Source: Xaviernesmea oryzae
GTDB lineage: Bacteria; Pseudomonadota; Alphaproteobacteria; Rhizobiales; Rhizobiaceae
Length of the DNA: 64,000 nucleotides
Assembly: GCF_900177415.1 (NCBI RefSeq)
Contig: NZ_FXAF01000006.1
Coordinates: 2,024,715-2,088,714, forward strand
Reading direction: 5' to 3'
Part shown: positions 1 to 8,983 of the stretch, piece by piece
Numbering within the stretch: the first letter of the stretch is position 1
Layout of the letters: each line of letters opens with the position of its first letter
The notes under the pieces: generated by a model
Told to the model about the DNA's origin: nothing
Seen by the model: the letters and a program-made list of their open reading frames with translations, nothing else
Database searches by the model: none
Translations under genes and position numbers: made by a program

Positions 1-1366
1 ATCCAAGGGCGGCGCAAAAGAGGGTAAGGCCGAACTGGAGAAGGCTCATCTCCGTATTCCCGCCGTTCGCGACCAGCAGTGCAAGCGGCCCGACGAGGGT
101 GAGCAGCGTGACGAGCATGCTCGGAAAAACGGCCGCCAGGAGTTCTGCGGCGGTAAAATTCAGATGCTTCTTGGCGAAATAGAGGGCGATCAGCATTTGC
201 GCCGGCAGCGAGATGAACTGGCTGAGCGCCATGGCCACAACGCTGTACATGCTCGCGCTGCAGAGCGCCATGGCGGCTACGCTGCGTGAAAACAGGCTCG
301 ACAGGAAGGCATCCCGATTGTGCCCGAGCGCGAGCAGCAGCGGATTGGTGACGATGACGGCGAACCAGAAGACGGCGGCCAGCGCCATGAGGCGCACGAG
401 CAGGATCGCTCCCTCCCATTGAGATCCGAGGATGAGGTGGACGACCGGATCGGCGGTCACCGCGATCATGAGGACGCCGGGCCAATAGAGGACCGAAAGG
501 TAGCTGAGCGTGTTCAGATAGGCGCGCTTGATGTTCTTGCCTTCCCGCACGCTGGCGGCGAGCGTCGGAAAGGCCATTGCGTAGAAGGCCGACATGATGA
601 TGCGATCGGGAATGCCGCAGACGGTATTCGCCCTGTTGTAGAGGCCGACGGACGTCATCGACATGACCTTGCCGAGGATCAATTGGGGAACCGTCTCATA
701 GATGCGGTCGACGGCCTGGGACGCACCCTTGAAGGAGCCGAATGTGAAGACGACCTTCCATGAGGCCAGGCTTGGTCTGCATATCGAGAACAGGGAATGG
801 GGGGTGACGAAGGCCGTCAGCGCCGCGAGTGTGATCGCGCTCGCAAGCATGCCCCAGCCGTAGCTCACATAGCCGAAGTCGAGCATTCCGAGGATGACCG
901 TGGTCAGTGCCGAGACGAGCAGCGAGACCGTCCTGATGTTGGCGAGCGTGCCGAATGCCATCTCGCGCCTGAGAACCGCGATGACCGGCTGCGAGATCAC
1001 TTCCGCGAAGGCCGACATCATGACGAGAAACAGGAAGAACGGCAGTTCTGGCGAATCGTAGAATGCCGCGATCTTTCCGGAGACGGCCATCAGTCCGATG
1101 GTGACCAGGACCGTGATCCCAAAAAGGGTCGTGAAGGACGTACGGAGATCCTTTTCGTCGATTTCCGCTTTCTGGATCAGGAATTCCGGGGTCACGAATT
1201 CCCTGAGCGACAGGGCGATCGCGCCGATACCGAGACCCGTCACCGCATGCCCGACGGCATCCGGTGTCAACAATCGCGCCATCGTTGCCACAACCGTGAC
1301 ATTGATGACCAGAGCCAGATATTGCTCTATCGATGACATGATGAATGCGCGGCGGGGGGTGCTCAT
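1..1366 (-). CDS. Wzx-type polysaccharide flippase (3' end outside window)
   Basis: The minus-strand frame beginning at an ATG at 1364-1366 is open to the window edge, so the C-terminus is missing. The protein starts MSTPRRAFIMSSIEQYLALV and consists of repeated hydrophobic segments with short charged loops. It includes the stretch SQAVDRIYETVPQLILGKVM near the middle, a pattern typical of oligosaccharide flippases of the MOP/PST superfamily. Such proteins move lipid-linked repeat units across the inner membrane. A GGAG ribosome-binding site lies about 7 bases upstream of the ATG. The neighbouring pyruvyl transferase, glycosyltransferases, WecA-like and Wzy-like genes support a Wzx/Wzy polysaccharide pathway. 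Family assignment is by topology and context, not by a catalytic motif. Confidence 0.75.
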   Translation of the reverse strand, partial: MSTPRRAFIMSSIEQYLALVINVTVVATMARLLTPDAVGHAVTGLGIGAIALSLREFVTPEFLIQKAEIDEKDLRTSFTTLFGITVLVTIGLMAVSGKIAAFYDSPELPFFLFLVMMSAFAEVISQPVIAVLRREMAFGTLANIRTVSLLVSALTTVILGMLDFGYVSYGWGMLASAITLAALTAFVTPHSLFSICRPSLASWKVVFTFGSFKGASQAVDRIYETVPQLILGKVMSMTSVGLYNRANTVCGIPDRIIMSAFYAMAFPTLAASVREGKNIKRAYLNTLSYLSVLYWPGVLMIAVTADPVVHLILGSQWEGAILLVRLMALAAVFWFAVIVTNPLLLALGHNRDAFLSSLFSRSVAAMALCSASMYSVVAMALSQFISLPAQMLIALYFAKKHLNFTAAELLAAVFPSMLVTLLTLVGPLALLVANGGNTEMSLLQFGLTLFCAALG

Positions 1367-1475
1367 TCGCCGCTCCGAGATTTGGGAAACCTTGCCGTCC
1401 GACGGCTGCCGATTCTTTTTCTGAGCTGATGCATTTCAAGGACTCCGGGGCACTCGAGGGTTGGTATGCGGCATT

Positions 1476-2714
1476 CTAAACGTGGTTTCGTACTCGCCCC
1501 GGCAGGTCGGGTGCTTGAAGAGCAAGCAGCTGCTCGCCCAGGACCTGCTGCTGTTCCAGAAGCTGAGCTTGCCAGCGTTCATTCATGAGGTTGATCTGGT
1601 GTTTGACGGTCTCGCGATTGTCGAGGAGCTCGCGAAAGGCGGCGGCAAGCTCGTCCACTTCGAACGTTTCTATATGCTTGCAATATCTCTCCTGGTGGAA
1701 ATCACCCATCAGGTCGTCGTTCTTCCTCGCATAGCCGAGCGATATCGTCGGCCGGTCGAGCTTCAGCGAGCAGACGAGGTTGTGATAGCGCGAGACGATC
1801 GCCAGATCGACTTTGGAGATCTGCCTCATGATGTCGTGGAGCGATCCCGCGGAACCGATCTCGACCCGGGATAGATCCTCTTCTCCGACCATCGCCGCGA
1901 GCCGGTCGAGAACATCGTCGCATGCCTGCCGGTCGGTCACGTCGCCCATGAGAAGGCTGACGCGATGCCCGTCTTCGAGCAGCCGGCGAATGAAGGTGGA
2001 GATTTTCTGGATGTAGTTCTCGTAGATCGCATCCGCCCGCGGGTTGTTTGCCCGCCATCCCCGGTAATGCATGATGCCGACGCCCACGCATAAACCGTCG
2101 CGGGCGGAGCGTTCCGGGCCTGGCGGAGGAGCGGGGAGGGCGAAGGCGATATCCGGATAGCGGCGATCGTTGGAGACGTCGATCCCGAGCCCTCTCATGA
2201 ATTCCAGCGAATAATTGTCGCGATAGGACCGGTAAGAGGCCATCTTTGCGGCAGACCGGAGGAACCAGCGGCTGAGCCGCCCTTTGATGGGACCGGCGCC
2301 GATGCTGACGAAGGCGACCTTGGTTCGGCAGACTCGGGCGACGAGGCACCAGCAGAAGATCACGAACGGCCAGCCGAACGCCTTTTCCTGAAAATCGTCG
2401 AGGATGCCGGTTCCCGGAATGATCATCAAATCGAAACCGTGCAGATGTGCGATCGAGATGAAGAGCAGCGCGATCCGGCGCGGCAGCTTCAAGAGGACCT
2501 TGTCGATGGCCTTGGCCCAGGGAGAGGAAAGGAGTGGGCCGCCAACGCTCATGGACCGGATACCGTAGCGGGCCTCGATGACCGCCGGATTGGAACAGAT
2601 GCAGACGAGCTCGGCGTCCGGCCGCAGCCTGCGCAGGTAGATGAGCATCGCCTCCAGCGATCCGTCATTGCCGGAGTTGCCGGAACCGAATTGTCCGAGC
2701 AGGCTGATTTTCAT
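1476..2714 (-). CDS. Polysaccharide pyruvyl transferase family protein
   Basis: This 412-residue protein probably adds ketal pyruvate to a sugar of the exported polysaccharide (PF04230 family). The N-terminus MKISLLGQFGSGNSGNDGSL carries the glycine/asparagine loop of the family. A second region reads MIIPGTGILDDF, and the C-terminal half contains VSRYHNLVCSLKLDRPTISL, where the His-Asn of the RYHN motif is typical of the active site. The frame is open for another 27 codons upstream, but the ATG at 2712-2714 begins directly with the conserved strand and is preferred. It lies just upstream of the flippase gene in the same direction, so the two are probably cotranscribed. The 2715-2963 interval is a divergent promoter region with the glycosyltransferase at 2964. 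Confidence 0.82.
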   Translation of the reverse strand: MKISLLGQFGSGNSGNDGSLEAMLIYLRRLRPDAELVCICSNPAVIEARYGIRSMSVGGPLLSSPWAKAIDKVLLKLPRRIALLFISIAHLHGFDLMIIPGTGILDDFQEKAFGWPFVIFCWCLVARVCRTKVAFVSIGAGPIKGRLSRWFLRSAAKMASYRSYRDNYSLEFMRGLGIDVSNDRRYPDIAFALPAPPPGPERSARDGLCVGVGIMHYRGWRANNPRADAIYENYIQKISTFIRRLLEDGHRVSLLMGDVTDRQACDDVLDRLAAMVGEEDLSRVEIGSAGSLHDIMRQISKVDLAIVSRYHNLVCSLKLDRPTISLGYARKNDDLMGDFHQERYCKHIETFEVDELAAAFRELLDNRETVKHQINLMNERWQAQLLEQQQVLGEQLLALQAPDLPGRVRNHV

Positions 2715-2963
2715 CGGATGTCCATGGCCTGAGGCTGTGCCCTGGGATATCGGGCTCACCCAGCACTGATACCGGTTCCGCAAAACGCAACCCACATCGC
2801 AATTCGGCTGAAGCGATACCCCAAACGACTACGCGCCTTTGCTGCCATCCTTCTAAGGATGAAGCGGCTTAACCCAGCATTCGACTACCGCCCGGTGGCC
2901 CAGCTTCTAGTATCCGGAACAGGTGCGGGCGTGCCGAGTCCGCGCAAGGAGAGGCCGTGAGAA

Positions 2964-4163
2964 ATGAAATTCGCCTATTTTGTTCTTCCGCACGTCGGCG
3001 GCACCTATTCCGTCTTCAAAAGCCTTCGCTCCGGTCTGGCGGACTATGGGATCGATGTTCGATGGCTCGGCATATGCGAGGACGGATACGAGCTGCCGGC
3101 GGCGATGCGGGAGGAGAATTCTCTCGGGCAATTGCTGAAGATGCCGGCCTCGCTCGCCGAAGGCGCCTGTGCGAAACGAATGGCGGAAGCCATCGAGAGC
3201 GGCGGTTTTGACGGGGTCATCATCAACGTTCTGGGCGACAGGCTGCAGACCAATATCGCCCGGTACCTGCCCGAGCACATTCTTCGCATTCTGGTCGTCC
3301 ACAACATCACGCCCGGCACCTATGCCGCCGCAAGATCGATCCGCGACTATGCCCATGCGACGATCGGGGTATCGGAGCGGTGCTGCGCCGACCTGATCGA
3401 ACGCTACGGCTTTCCCGCCGACCGCACCTACGCGATCGCGAATTCGGTGGATACCGCCGGCTTCAGCGAAAAGGCCCGCCACCGCGTGCGTCCGGGACCG
3501 CAGCTGCGAGCCCTCTTCGTGGGACGGATCGAGGATGCGTCCAAAGGCGTCCTCTGGCTCCGGGAAATTCTCGACGGCCTGCCGGAGACGGTCTCGCTGA
3601 CCGTCGTCGGGGACGGTCCCGACATGAGGAAGCTCAAACGGCGGCTCGCGAGCCATTGGAAACGGGTGGACTATTTCGGCGCGGTCCCGCCGGCAAGGAT
3701 TCCGGCGATCATGACGGAGCATGACGTGCTGCTTATGCCATCCCGCTACGAAGGCCTGCCCATGACCCTGATCGAGGCCATGGCGGCTGGCTGCGTGCCG
3801 GTCGTTTCCCATATCAGGGGCGTCACCGATACGGTCGTGGAAAGCGGAAAGAACGGGATCCTCTTTCCCGTCGGAAACTACACGGCCGCCGCGAATGCCG
3901 TGTCGCGCCTCCACCAGGACCGCGATCTGCTCGAACGCATGTCGGTGGCGGCGCGCGAAGCGGTCCCGCGACGCTACAGCATCGAGAGGATGGCGGATCA
4001 TTATTACGACGTCATAAAGTCGGCAATGACGGAGCGGCCGAGGCTGCCGCCGGTGCTCGATATCGACGGCTGGTCGATTCCCGCCGGACTTCGGCCCGGT
4101 CTGCGCACCTACGTTCCTCTTCCGCTGAAAAACTGGCTTCGCGTCGTCCGCGAGCGGCTCTGA
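2964..4163 (+). CDS. GT4-family glycosyltransferase
   Basis: This 399-residue GT-B enzyme is predicted to transfer a nucleotide-activated sugar to a growing lipid-linked oligosaccharide on the cytoplasmic face. The N-terminal Rossmann half begins MKFAYFVLPHVGGTYSVFKS. The C-terminal donor-binding half contains RALFVGRIEDASKGVLWL and, around residue 263, EGLPMTLIEAMAAGCVPVVS, the E-x7-E signature of GT4 enzymes. An AGGAGAGG ribosome-binding site precedes the ATG. It is followed four bases later by the DUF4038 glycosidase gene, so the two form one transcription unit. Sugar specificity cannot be read from sequence. Confidence 0.9.
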   Translation: MKFAYFVLPHVGGTYSVFKSLRSGLADYGIDVRWLGICEDGYELPAAMREENSLGQLLKMPASLAEGACAKRMAEAIESGGFDGVIINVLGDRLQTNIARYLPEHILRILVVHNITPGTYAAARSIRDYAHATIGVSERCCADLIERYGFPADRTYAIANSVDTAGFSEKARHRVRPGPQLRALFVGRIEDASKGVLWLREILDGLPETVSLTVVGDGPDMRKLKRRLASHWKRVDYFGAVPPARIPAIMTEHDVLLMPSRYEGLPMTLIEAMAAGCVPVVSHIRGVTDTVVESGKNGILFPVGNYTAAANAVSRLHQDRDLLERMSVAAREAVPRRYSIERMADHYYDVIKSAMTERPRLPPVLDIDGWSIPAGLRPGLRTYVPLPLKNWLRVVRERL

Positions 4164-4166
4164 ACC

Positions 4167-5555
4167 ATGAAACGCTATCTTCCATATCCCGGACGCCGCC
4201 TCCAGGGCATATGGACGGTCTATCAGGCGCGCCGCGTCTTCATGCAGGTCTCCGTCGGTTCCTGCCTGCTGTTCTTCCTGACCGCTTTCGCGCTTGCGCA
4301 GGAGTTCGAGTTCCCGCTTCGAGCGCCAGAGGGCACTCACCATCTGGAGGACAGCCAGGGCAGGCCGTTTCTCATCTCCGGCGATAGCGCCTGGTCGCTG
4401 ATTGCGGATCTCTCCTTGAGTGACGCGGTGCTCTATCTCGAAACAAGAAAGCGGCAGGGCTTCAACACGATCCTGACATCGCTGATCGAGCACAAATTCG
4501 CGCGCAATGCGCCGGCAAATTCCAGCGGCGACGCGCCGTTTCTTGGAACCGCGTTCGAGACGCCGAACGAGGCCTATTTCGAAAAGGCCGAGGCCATCAT
4601 CAAGGCGGCATCGAGACGCAATCTCCTCGTCCTCCTTTATCCGGCATATCTTGGCGCCGGGGGCGGACCGGAAGGCTGGTATCAGGAAATGGTCAGCGCG
4701 GGGCCGGAAAAGCTGAAGGACTATGGGCGATACGTCGCCCGTCGCTTCGCCGCGTATCCGAACATCATCTGGGTCCAGGGCGGGGATTACGATCCGCCCG
4801 ACAAGGCGCTGGTGACGGCCGTTGCCGAAGGGATCGCGGAGGTTACGCCCGACGCGCTGCAGACCGTTCACACCAACCGCGATACCGTCAGCAGCGTCTA
4901 CTGGCAGGGCGCGGACTGGCTCGATATCGATACCGTATACACCTACGGGGATGTCGCGGAGGCCGTTCTGGCACGCTATCGGTCCGGACCCCAGCGCCCC
5001 TTCTTCCTTCTGGAGGGAAAATACGAGGGCGAGCATGGCGTCAACGAGCGTGAAGTTCGCCTGATCGCCTACAGCGCGCTTCTTTCCGGCGCCGGCGGCC
5101 AGATGTTCGGCAACAATCCCATCTGGCATTTTTCGGCTCCGGGACTCCAGCCAGCGTCGGAAACGTGGGAGCAGGCACTTTTCAGCCGCGGCGCCCAAAG
5201 CCTGATGCAGCTCGGCAAGCTCTTCGCCGAACTGGACTGGTGGAAGCTTGTGCCCGATCAGGGCCTGCTGCTGAAGGCGGCGGAAGGCGGCGAACATCAC
5301 AGGGCGCTTGCGGCCCGCGATACGGACGGATCATTCGCGATGATCTACGTCATCGACGCCGACAATATAACGATCGATCTCGGCAGCTTGCCCGGCGGCG
5401 AAAAGCTGCTCCGGTGGTACGATCCGTCCAGCGGCGTCTTTGCCGAGGATGCGGAGCCGCTAGGCGGCGATCCGGTCAAGAAGGTCGCCGTCCCTGATGC
5501 GACCAACAGCTCCGGCTTCCGTGACTGGGTGGCCATCCTGTCCAACAATTTCTAG
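4167..5555 (+). CDS. Secreted DUF4038 / GH140-like glycoside hydrolase
   Basis: The 462-residue product has an N-terminal hydrophobic stretch VGSCLLFFLTAFALAQ, a signal peptide or anchor. It may really start at the internal Met at residue 27, which would give a classic short signal peptide. The mature part opens with the DUF4038 pattern HHLEDSQGRPFLISGDSAWS, followed by YLETRKRQGFNTIL, NIIWVQGGDYDPPD and FFLLEGKYEGEHG, where the Glu residues are candidate catalytic acids. The last ~90 residues form a beta-rich domain of the collagen-binding-like type usual in this family (PF13204 plus PF12904). In an exopolysaccharide locus it may trim or depolymerise the polymer; that role is inference from position. 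Confidence 0.78.
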   Translation: MKRYLPYPGRRLQGIWTVYQARRVFMQVSVGSCLLFFLTAFALAQEFEFPLRAPEGTHHLEDSQGRPFLISGDSAWSLIADLSLSDAVLYLETRKRQGFNTILTSLIEHKFARNAPANSSGDAPFLGTAFETPNEAYFEKAEAIIKAASRRNLLVLLYPAYLGAGGGPEGWYQEMVSAGPEKLKDYGRYVARRFAAYPNIIWVQGGDYDPPDKALVTAVAEGIAEVTPDALQTVHTNRDTVSSVYWQGADWLDIDTVYTYGDVAEAVLARYRSGPQRPFFLLEGKYEGEHGVNEREVRLIAYSALLSGAGGQMFGNNPIWHFSAPGLQPASETWEQALFSRGAQSLMQLGKLFAELDWWKLVPDQGLLLKAAEGGEHHRALAARDTDGSFAMIYVIDADNITIDLGSLPGGEKLLRWYDPSSGVFAEDAEPLGGDPVKKVAVPDATNSSGFRDWVAILSNNF

Positions 5556-5831
5556 GCGTTTCAACCGCGGTTCCCGGGTCGTGTTCCCATGCACGAGGAA
5601 GCCTTCTCCAACGGATGGTGCGGGGAGCGAAACCGCGCGGCAGTTACGCCTTTTGAGGCCGAAATCTCCATAAGAATTAGAGGGGTAGGCGTTCCCGGCG
5701 ATACCTCCTCCCTATGAGGGAGAGCATTGCGCCCTTTGCTCGCGTACCAGCCTCCGTCGAGGTTTCCTAGGATCATTGCGAAGTCGGGTGCGGTCGACCG
5801 ACCCGTGCCACTCCGCTGCAAGGGGTTCAGG
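5556..5831. other. Intergenic region before the WecA-like gene
   Basis: No convincing gene is seen. The region contains a short interrupted palindrome CTCCCTATGAGGGAG near 5706-5720 and probably the promoter for the downstream membrane genes, although no clear -35/-10 pair was found. Confidence 0.5.
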
Positions 5832-6980
5832 ATGTCCGGGCTATTTGCCAATACCATCGCCACATTCGTATTGGGCGTTTCATTGGTTGTCATTTTGCGA
5901 AATCTGGCCGTAACCTTTCAACTTGTCGACCGGCCGGATGCCGTGCGGAAACGCCATAGGGGTACAATTCCGCTCTGCGGGGGGATCGCGATATTCACCG
6001 CTTTCGCGGTCGCCTCCTTCATCCAGGGTGGACCTGATCTGTTCGGATTGAATTTCTGGCTGGGCCTGCTGGTCATCACCTTGATCGGCGTCGTGGACGA
6101 CCGCATGCCCCTTCCTGCCGTCGGCCGCCTCATCATGCAACTGGCGATGGCCGTCACCTTCGTCGGGGGCACGGACATAGGCTCGCTGTCGCTGGGCGTT
6201 CTGCTTTCGGGGAATGGTCCGCTGTTGCTGCCGCTGTTTTACTTCATCGGTGTCCTATTCGTGACCGGGCTCGTGAATTCGTGGAACATGCTCGACGGTG
6301 TCGACGGATTGGCAGGCGGCGTGGCGGCGGTCGCCCTGATCTGGCTGATGATCATCGCAGGGTCGGAGGGGATGACGGAGTTCATTCCCTCGCTCGAGAC
6401 GCTTTTCATCTGCCTCTGCGCATTTCTGGTCTTCAACATGAGAAGCCCGTGGCGTGCCCGCGCCAGCGTGTTCCTGGGAGACGCCGGCAGCACCGCTCTC
6501 GGAGCGACCATCGCCTACGTCATCCTTCTCCTGGCGACCAGGAGCAGCGCCGTTTCCTTCCCGGCACTGCTGTGGGTGGTGATCGTTCCGGTCGTCGATA
6601 CCCTGAGCCTGATCGTCCGCCGGTTCCTTGCCCATCGCAGTCCGATGTCGGCCGACCGCTGGCATCTCCATCATCTGCTGCTCGACCATGGCCTGACACC
6701 GGCCGCGACAACCAACAGCCTGATGGCGGCGTCGGCGATCTGCGGCGGTATCGGATATGTCGGAACTCTGTTGAACGTGCCCGGAGAGATAATGGCGATC
6801 GGGCTCATCGTGCCGATCGTGGTCCATACGTCATTCGTGCTTGCCGCTACCGGCTACCTGACGAGGGCGCGACTCAACCGGACCGGATCGGGCTTGCGTT
6901 CGGACGGTGCGGAGGCGCTTGGCGGCGCCTCGCGCACGACGGTTTTCAAGAGGGTCGGCGATGCCGATCTTGAAAGATGA
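5832..6980 (+). CDS. WecA/MraY-family undecaprenyl-phosphate sugar-1-phosphate transferase
   Basis: This 382-residue polytopic enzyme should start the repeat unit by moving a HexNAc-1-phosphate onto undecaprenyl phosphate. Family motifs occur in order: VDRPDAVRKRHRGTIPLCGG, the acidic GVVDDRMPLPAVGR, NMLDGVDGLAGG, VFLGDAGSTALG, and the cytoplasmic histidine cluster DRWHLHHLLLDHG. The start at 5832 (MSGLFANTIAT) is chosen because AAGGGG precedes it by about 7 bases and the first membrane helix follows directly; the frame is also open upstream to 5727. The last four bases overlap the YdcF-like gene (ATGA), so translation is probably coupled. The preferred sugar is unknown. Confidence 0.88.
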   Translation: MSGLFANTIATFVLGVSLVVILRNLAVTFQLVDRPDAVRKRHRGTIPLCGGIAIFTAFAVASFIQGGPDLFGLNFWLGLLVITLIGVVDDRMPLPAVGRLIMQLAMAVTFVGGTDIGSLSLGVLLSGNGPLLLPLFYFIGVLFVTGLVNSWNMLDGVDGLAGGVAAVALIWLMIIAGSEGMTEFIPSLETLFICLCAFLVFNMRSPWRARASVFLGDAGSTALGATIAYVILLLATRSSAVSFPALLWVVIVPVVDTLSLIVRRFLAHRSPMSADRWHLHHLLLDHGLTPAATTNSLMAASAICGGIGYVGTLLNVPGEIMAIGLIVPIVVHTSFVLAATGYLTRARLNRTGSGLRSDGAEALGGASRTTVFKRVGDADLER

Positions 6981-7708
6981 CGGATCGTATCCCGATGAAA
7001 CGCCGCCCTGTGCGAGGTAAGGATTCCGCACGGCCGGGACACGCTCGTGCGACTGCATTTCAAATGCTCCGGAAGATGACCCGGAGGGCAGGAAAAGCCG
7101 CCCGCATCCTGCTCTACATGGGTGCGGCGATCGCCAGCGTCGTCGGGCTTTACGGCATCTCGCTGATTTCCGCCGATACTCTGCTGGCCCAGCGGGATGT
7201 CCCCGCGAACGCCGATGTCATCGTGGTTCTTGGAGGCGATGGGCCGCCGCGGGCGGCGCGAGCGGCTGAGTTATGGCATGAGGGCAGGGCACCCCAGGTG
7301 CTCGTCACGGGTCGCGGCGATTGCAGCTTCATCCGGCGGATGCTGATCGAGATGGGGGTTTCCCCGGAAGCGATCACCACGGAATGCCGGTCTTCGAGTA
7401 CTTGGGAAAACGCCGCGTTCTCGCAGCCCATACTGGCCGGCATGCGGATACGCCGCGCAATCCTGGTGACAAGCTGGTTCCATTCCGGTCGCGCCGTCAC
7501 GCGCTTCCGTTCGCTGATGCCGGATATCCAATGGATTTCGGTGCCGGCCGAAAGGGAGGAATCCTACTGGAGGCTCGCTTTCGACGCCGATGGCATCCAG
7601 GTCTTCAAGGAATATCCGAAGATCATGGCCTACGACCTCAGGAGCAAGATCTCCGAGACGGCCCTCCTGGACCTGCTGCGGCCGACCAGCATAGGCGCCG
7701 GACAATGA
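6977..7708 (+). CDS. YdcF/SanA-like DUF218 membrane protein
   Basis: The 243-residue product has a basic N-terminus, one membrane helix (ILLYMGAAIASVVGLYGISL) and a DUF218 domain. The domain contains ADVIVVLGGDGPPRAARAAE, VLVTGRGDCSF and AILVTSWFHSGRA. DUF218 proteins are found in envelope and polysaccharide gene clusters, often with an unknown exact reaction. Its start overlaps the WecA-like gene and its stop overlaps the Wzy-like start (ATGA), so it lies in the middle of a tightly coupled three-gene set. A role in polymer assembly is inferred from this coupling only. Confidence 0.78.
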   Translation: MTDRIPMKRRPVRGKDSARPGHARATAFQMLRKMTRRAGKAARILLYMGAAIASVVGLYGISLISADTLLAQRDVPANADVIVVLGGDGPPRAARAAELWHEGRAPQVLVTGRGDCSFIRRMLIEMGVSPEAITTECRSSSTWENAAFSQPILAGMRIRRAILVTSWFHSGRAVTRFRSLMPDIQWISVPAEREESYWRLAFDADGIQVFKEYPKIMAYDLRSKISETALLDLLRPTSIGAGQ

Positions 7709-8979
7709 ACATCTTCCTCGTCTTTTGCCTGCTCGGCGCCGTGCTCCTGCTCATCGGATGGGGAATGGGACGTCCCGAAAGGATCTATGAATTCCCCTTT
7801 CTCACGGGCGTCATCTCCTTTTCCTTCATCCTCCCGCAGGTCCCGGGCCTGGCGGTGGACAGTTTTCTGCCGGAGGCCGCTTTCGCCAGAACCGCCGTTT
7901 TCATGATGATGTGCCTCTTCATGTGCTGGTGGGGTTGGGGCGCGAAAGCAAAGCCGCTTGGGTTCTTCCGCATCGACTTCGACGAGGGGCGCCTTCTGAT
8001 CGTCGCGGCTCTCCTGTCGATTGCCGGCGCGTATTTCTACTATGAGCTCAGCCGCCTGCCGGGAGATCTCACCATCGCAGTGCAGATGACGGGTATCCCG
8101 GTCGTCTACATATTCTTCTCCCGGCTGCTGAGTTACGGCCTGGCGATCGCCGCACTTTGCCTGGCGCGGCGCTTTTCCTGGTGGGCCTGCCTCATCCTGG
8201 CTTTCGACCTCGTCTTCTATCTCGACCGCATCGTGATCACCGGCAAACGTGCCGAGGCGATCGAGCTGGTGATGATCTTCGCCCTCGCGTGGTGGTTCTA
8301 CAGGGGCCTGACGATCCCGAGAAGCTTGATCATCGTCGCCCTCTTCCTCGGAACGCTGCTGATGAACAGCATGGGCGAATATCGCTCGATAACCAAGGCG
8401 AACTCCGCGCCCGTCTGGGACGAGATCAAGAGGATCGACGTGGCGGGCAATCTCTCGAAGGTCTTGAGAGACGGCGGCGACGAGATGCGCAATGCCGTTC
8501 TCCGGATCAACAACACGGCGACGTCGATGGAGTTCGATTACGGGAAGTTCCACTGGAACAGGCTGGTATTCAGCTACGTGCCTGCCCAGCTCGTCGGCGC
8601 TGAAGTCAAGCAGTCCTTCATGTTGCCGATGCCGCCGGTGGCGCGGGACTACGACCCGATTACCGGCACGACGGAAACGGGCATGACGGACGCCTTCGAA
8701 TCCTTCTGGTATCTCGGCGCCTTCAAGTTCTTCCTTCTCGCCTATCTCGTCCGCCGCATCTGGGTCACGGCAAATCGCGGGGAATTCGCCGCGCAGTTCA
8801 CCTATGTGCTTTCGATCATTCCCTCCATCCACGCGATTTCCCACCAGACCGACTGGGTGCTGATGGTCTGGGTGCACATGCTGATGTTTGCCGCACCGGC
8901 CCTGGCTTTCGCGATCATTCCGTCCCGCCGCCGCAGCCGGTACGGGATGAATCCCTCTTCGCTTGCGGCTGGAGGATAG
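7705..8979 (+). CDS. Wzy-like O-antigen/exopolysaccharide polymerase
   Basis: This 424-residue protein has about ten or more hydrophobic segments separated by short loops. It also has one long polar loop around residues 230-330 (EYRSITKANSAPVWDEIKRI through YDPITGTTETGMTD), the layout of Wzy polymerases, which diverge too far for conserved motifs. The ATG at 7705 overlaps the preceding stop and begins with a hydrophobic helix MNIFLVFCLLGAVLLLIGWG. Together with the flippase at 1-1366 and the WecA-like enzyme it completes a Wzx/Wzy pathway. The assignment rests on topology and position. Confidence 0.7.
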   Translation: MNIFLVFCLLGAVLLLIGWGMGRPERIYEFPFLTGVISFSFILPQVPGLAVDSFLPEAAFARTAVFMMMCLFMCWWGWGAKAKPLGFFRIDFDEGRLLIVAALLSIAGAYFYYELSRLPGDLTIAVQMTGIPVVYIFFSRLLSYGLAIAALCLARRFSWWACLILAFDLVFYLDRIVITGKRAEAIELVMIFALAWWFYRGLTIPRSLIIVALFLGTLLMNSMGEYRSITKANSAPVWDEIKRIDVAGNLSKVLRDGGDEMRNAVLRINNTATSMEFDYGKFHWNRLVFSYVPAQLVGAEVKQSFMLPMPPVARDYDPITGTTETGMTDAFESFWYLGAFKFFLLAYLVRRIWVTANRGEFAAQFTYVLSIIPSIHAISHQTDWVLMVWVHMLMFAAPALAFAIIPSRRRSRYGMNPSSLAAGG

Positions 8980-8983
8980 GATC

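Noticed and set aside
696..1439. 247-codon minus-strand frame
   Set aside because: It is an out-of-frame reading of the flippase gene; only the frame starting at 1366 gives membrane helices.
2907..5300. 797-codon open frame on the minus strand
   Set aside because: It lies opposite the glycosyltransferase and DUF4038 genes, whose families are clear. Its product has no recognisable domain and is an antisense artefact of high GC.
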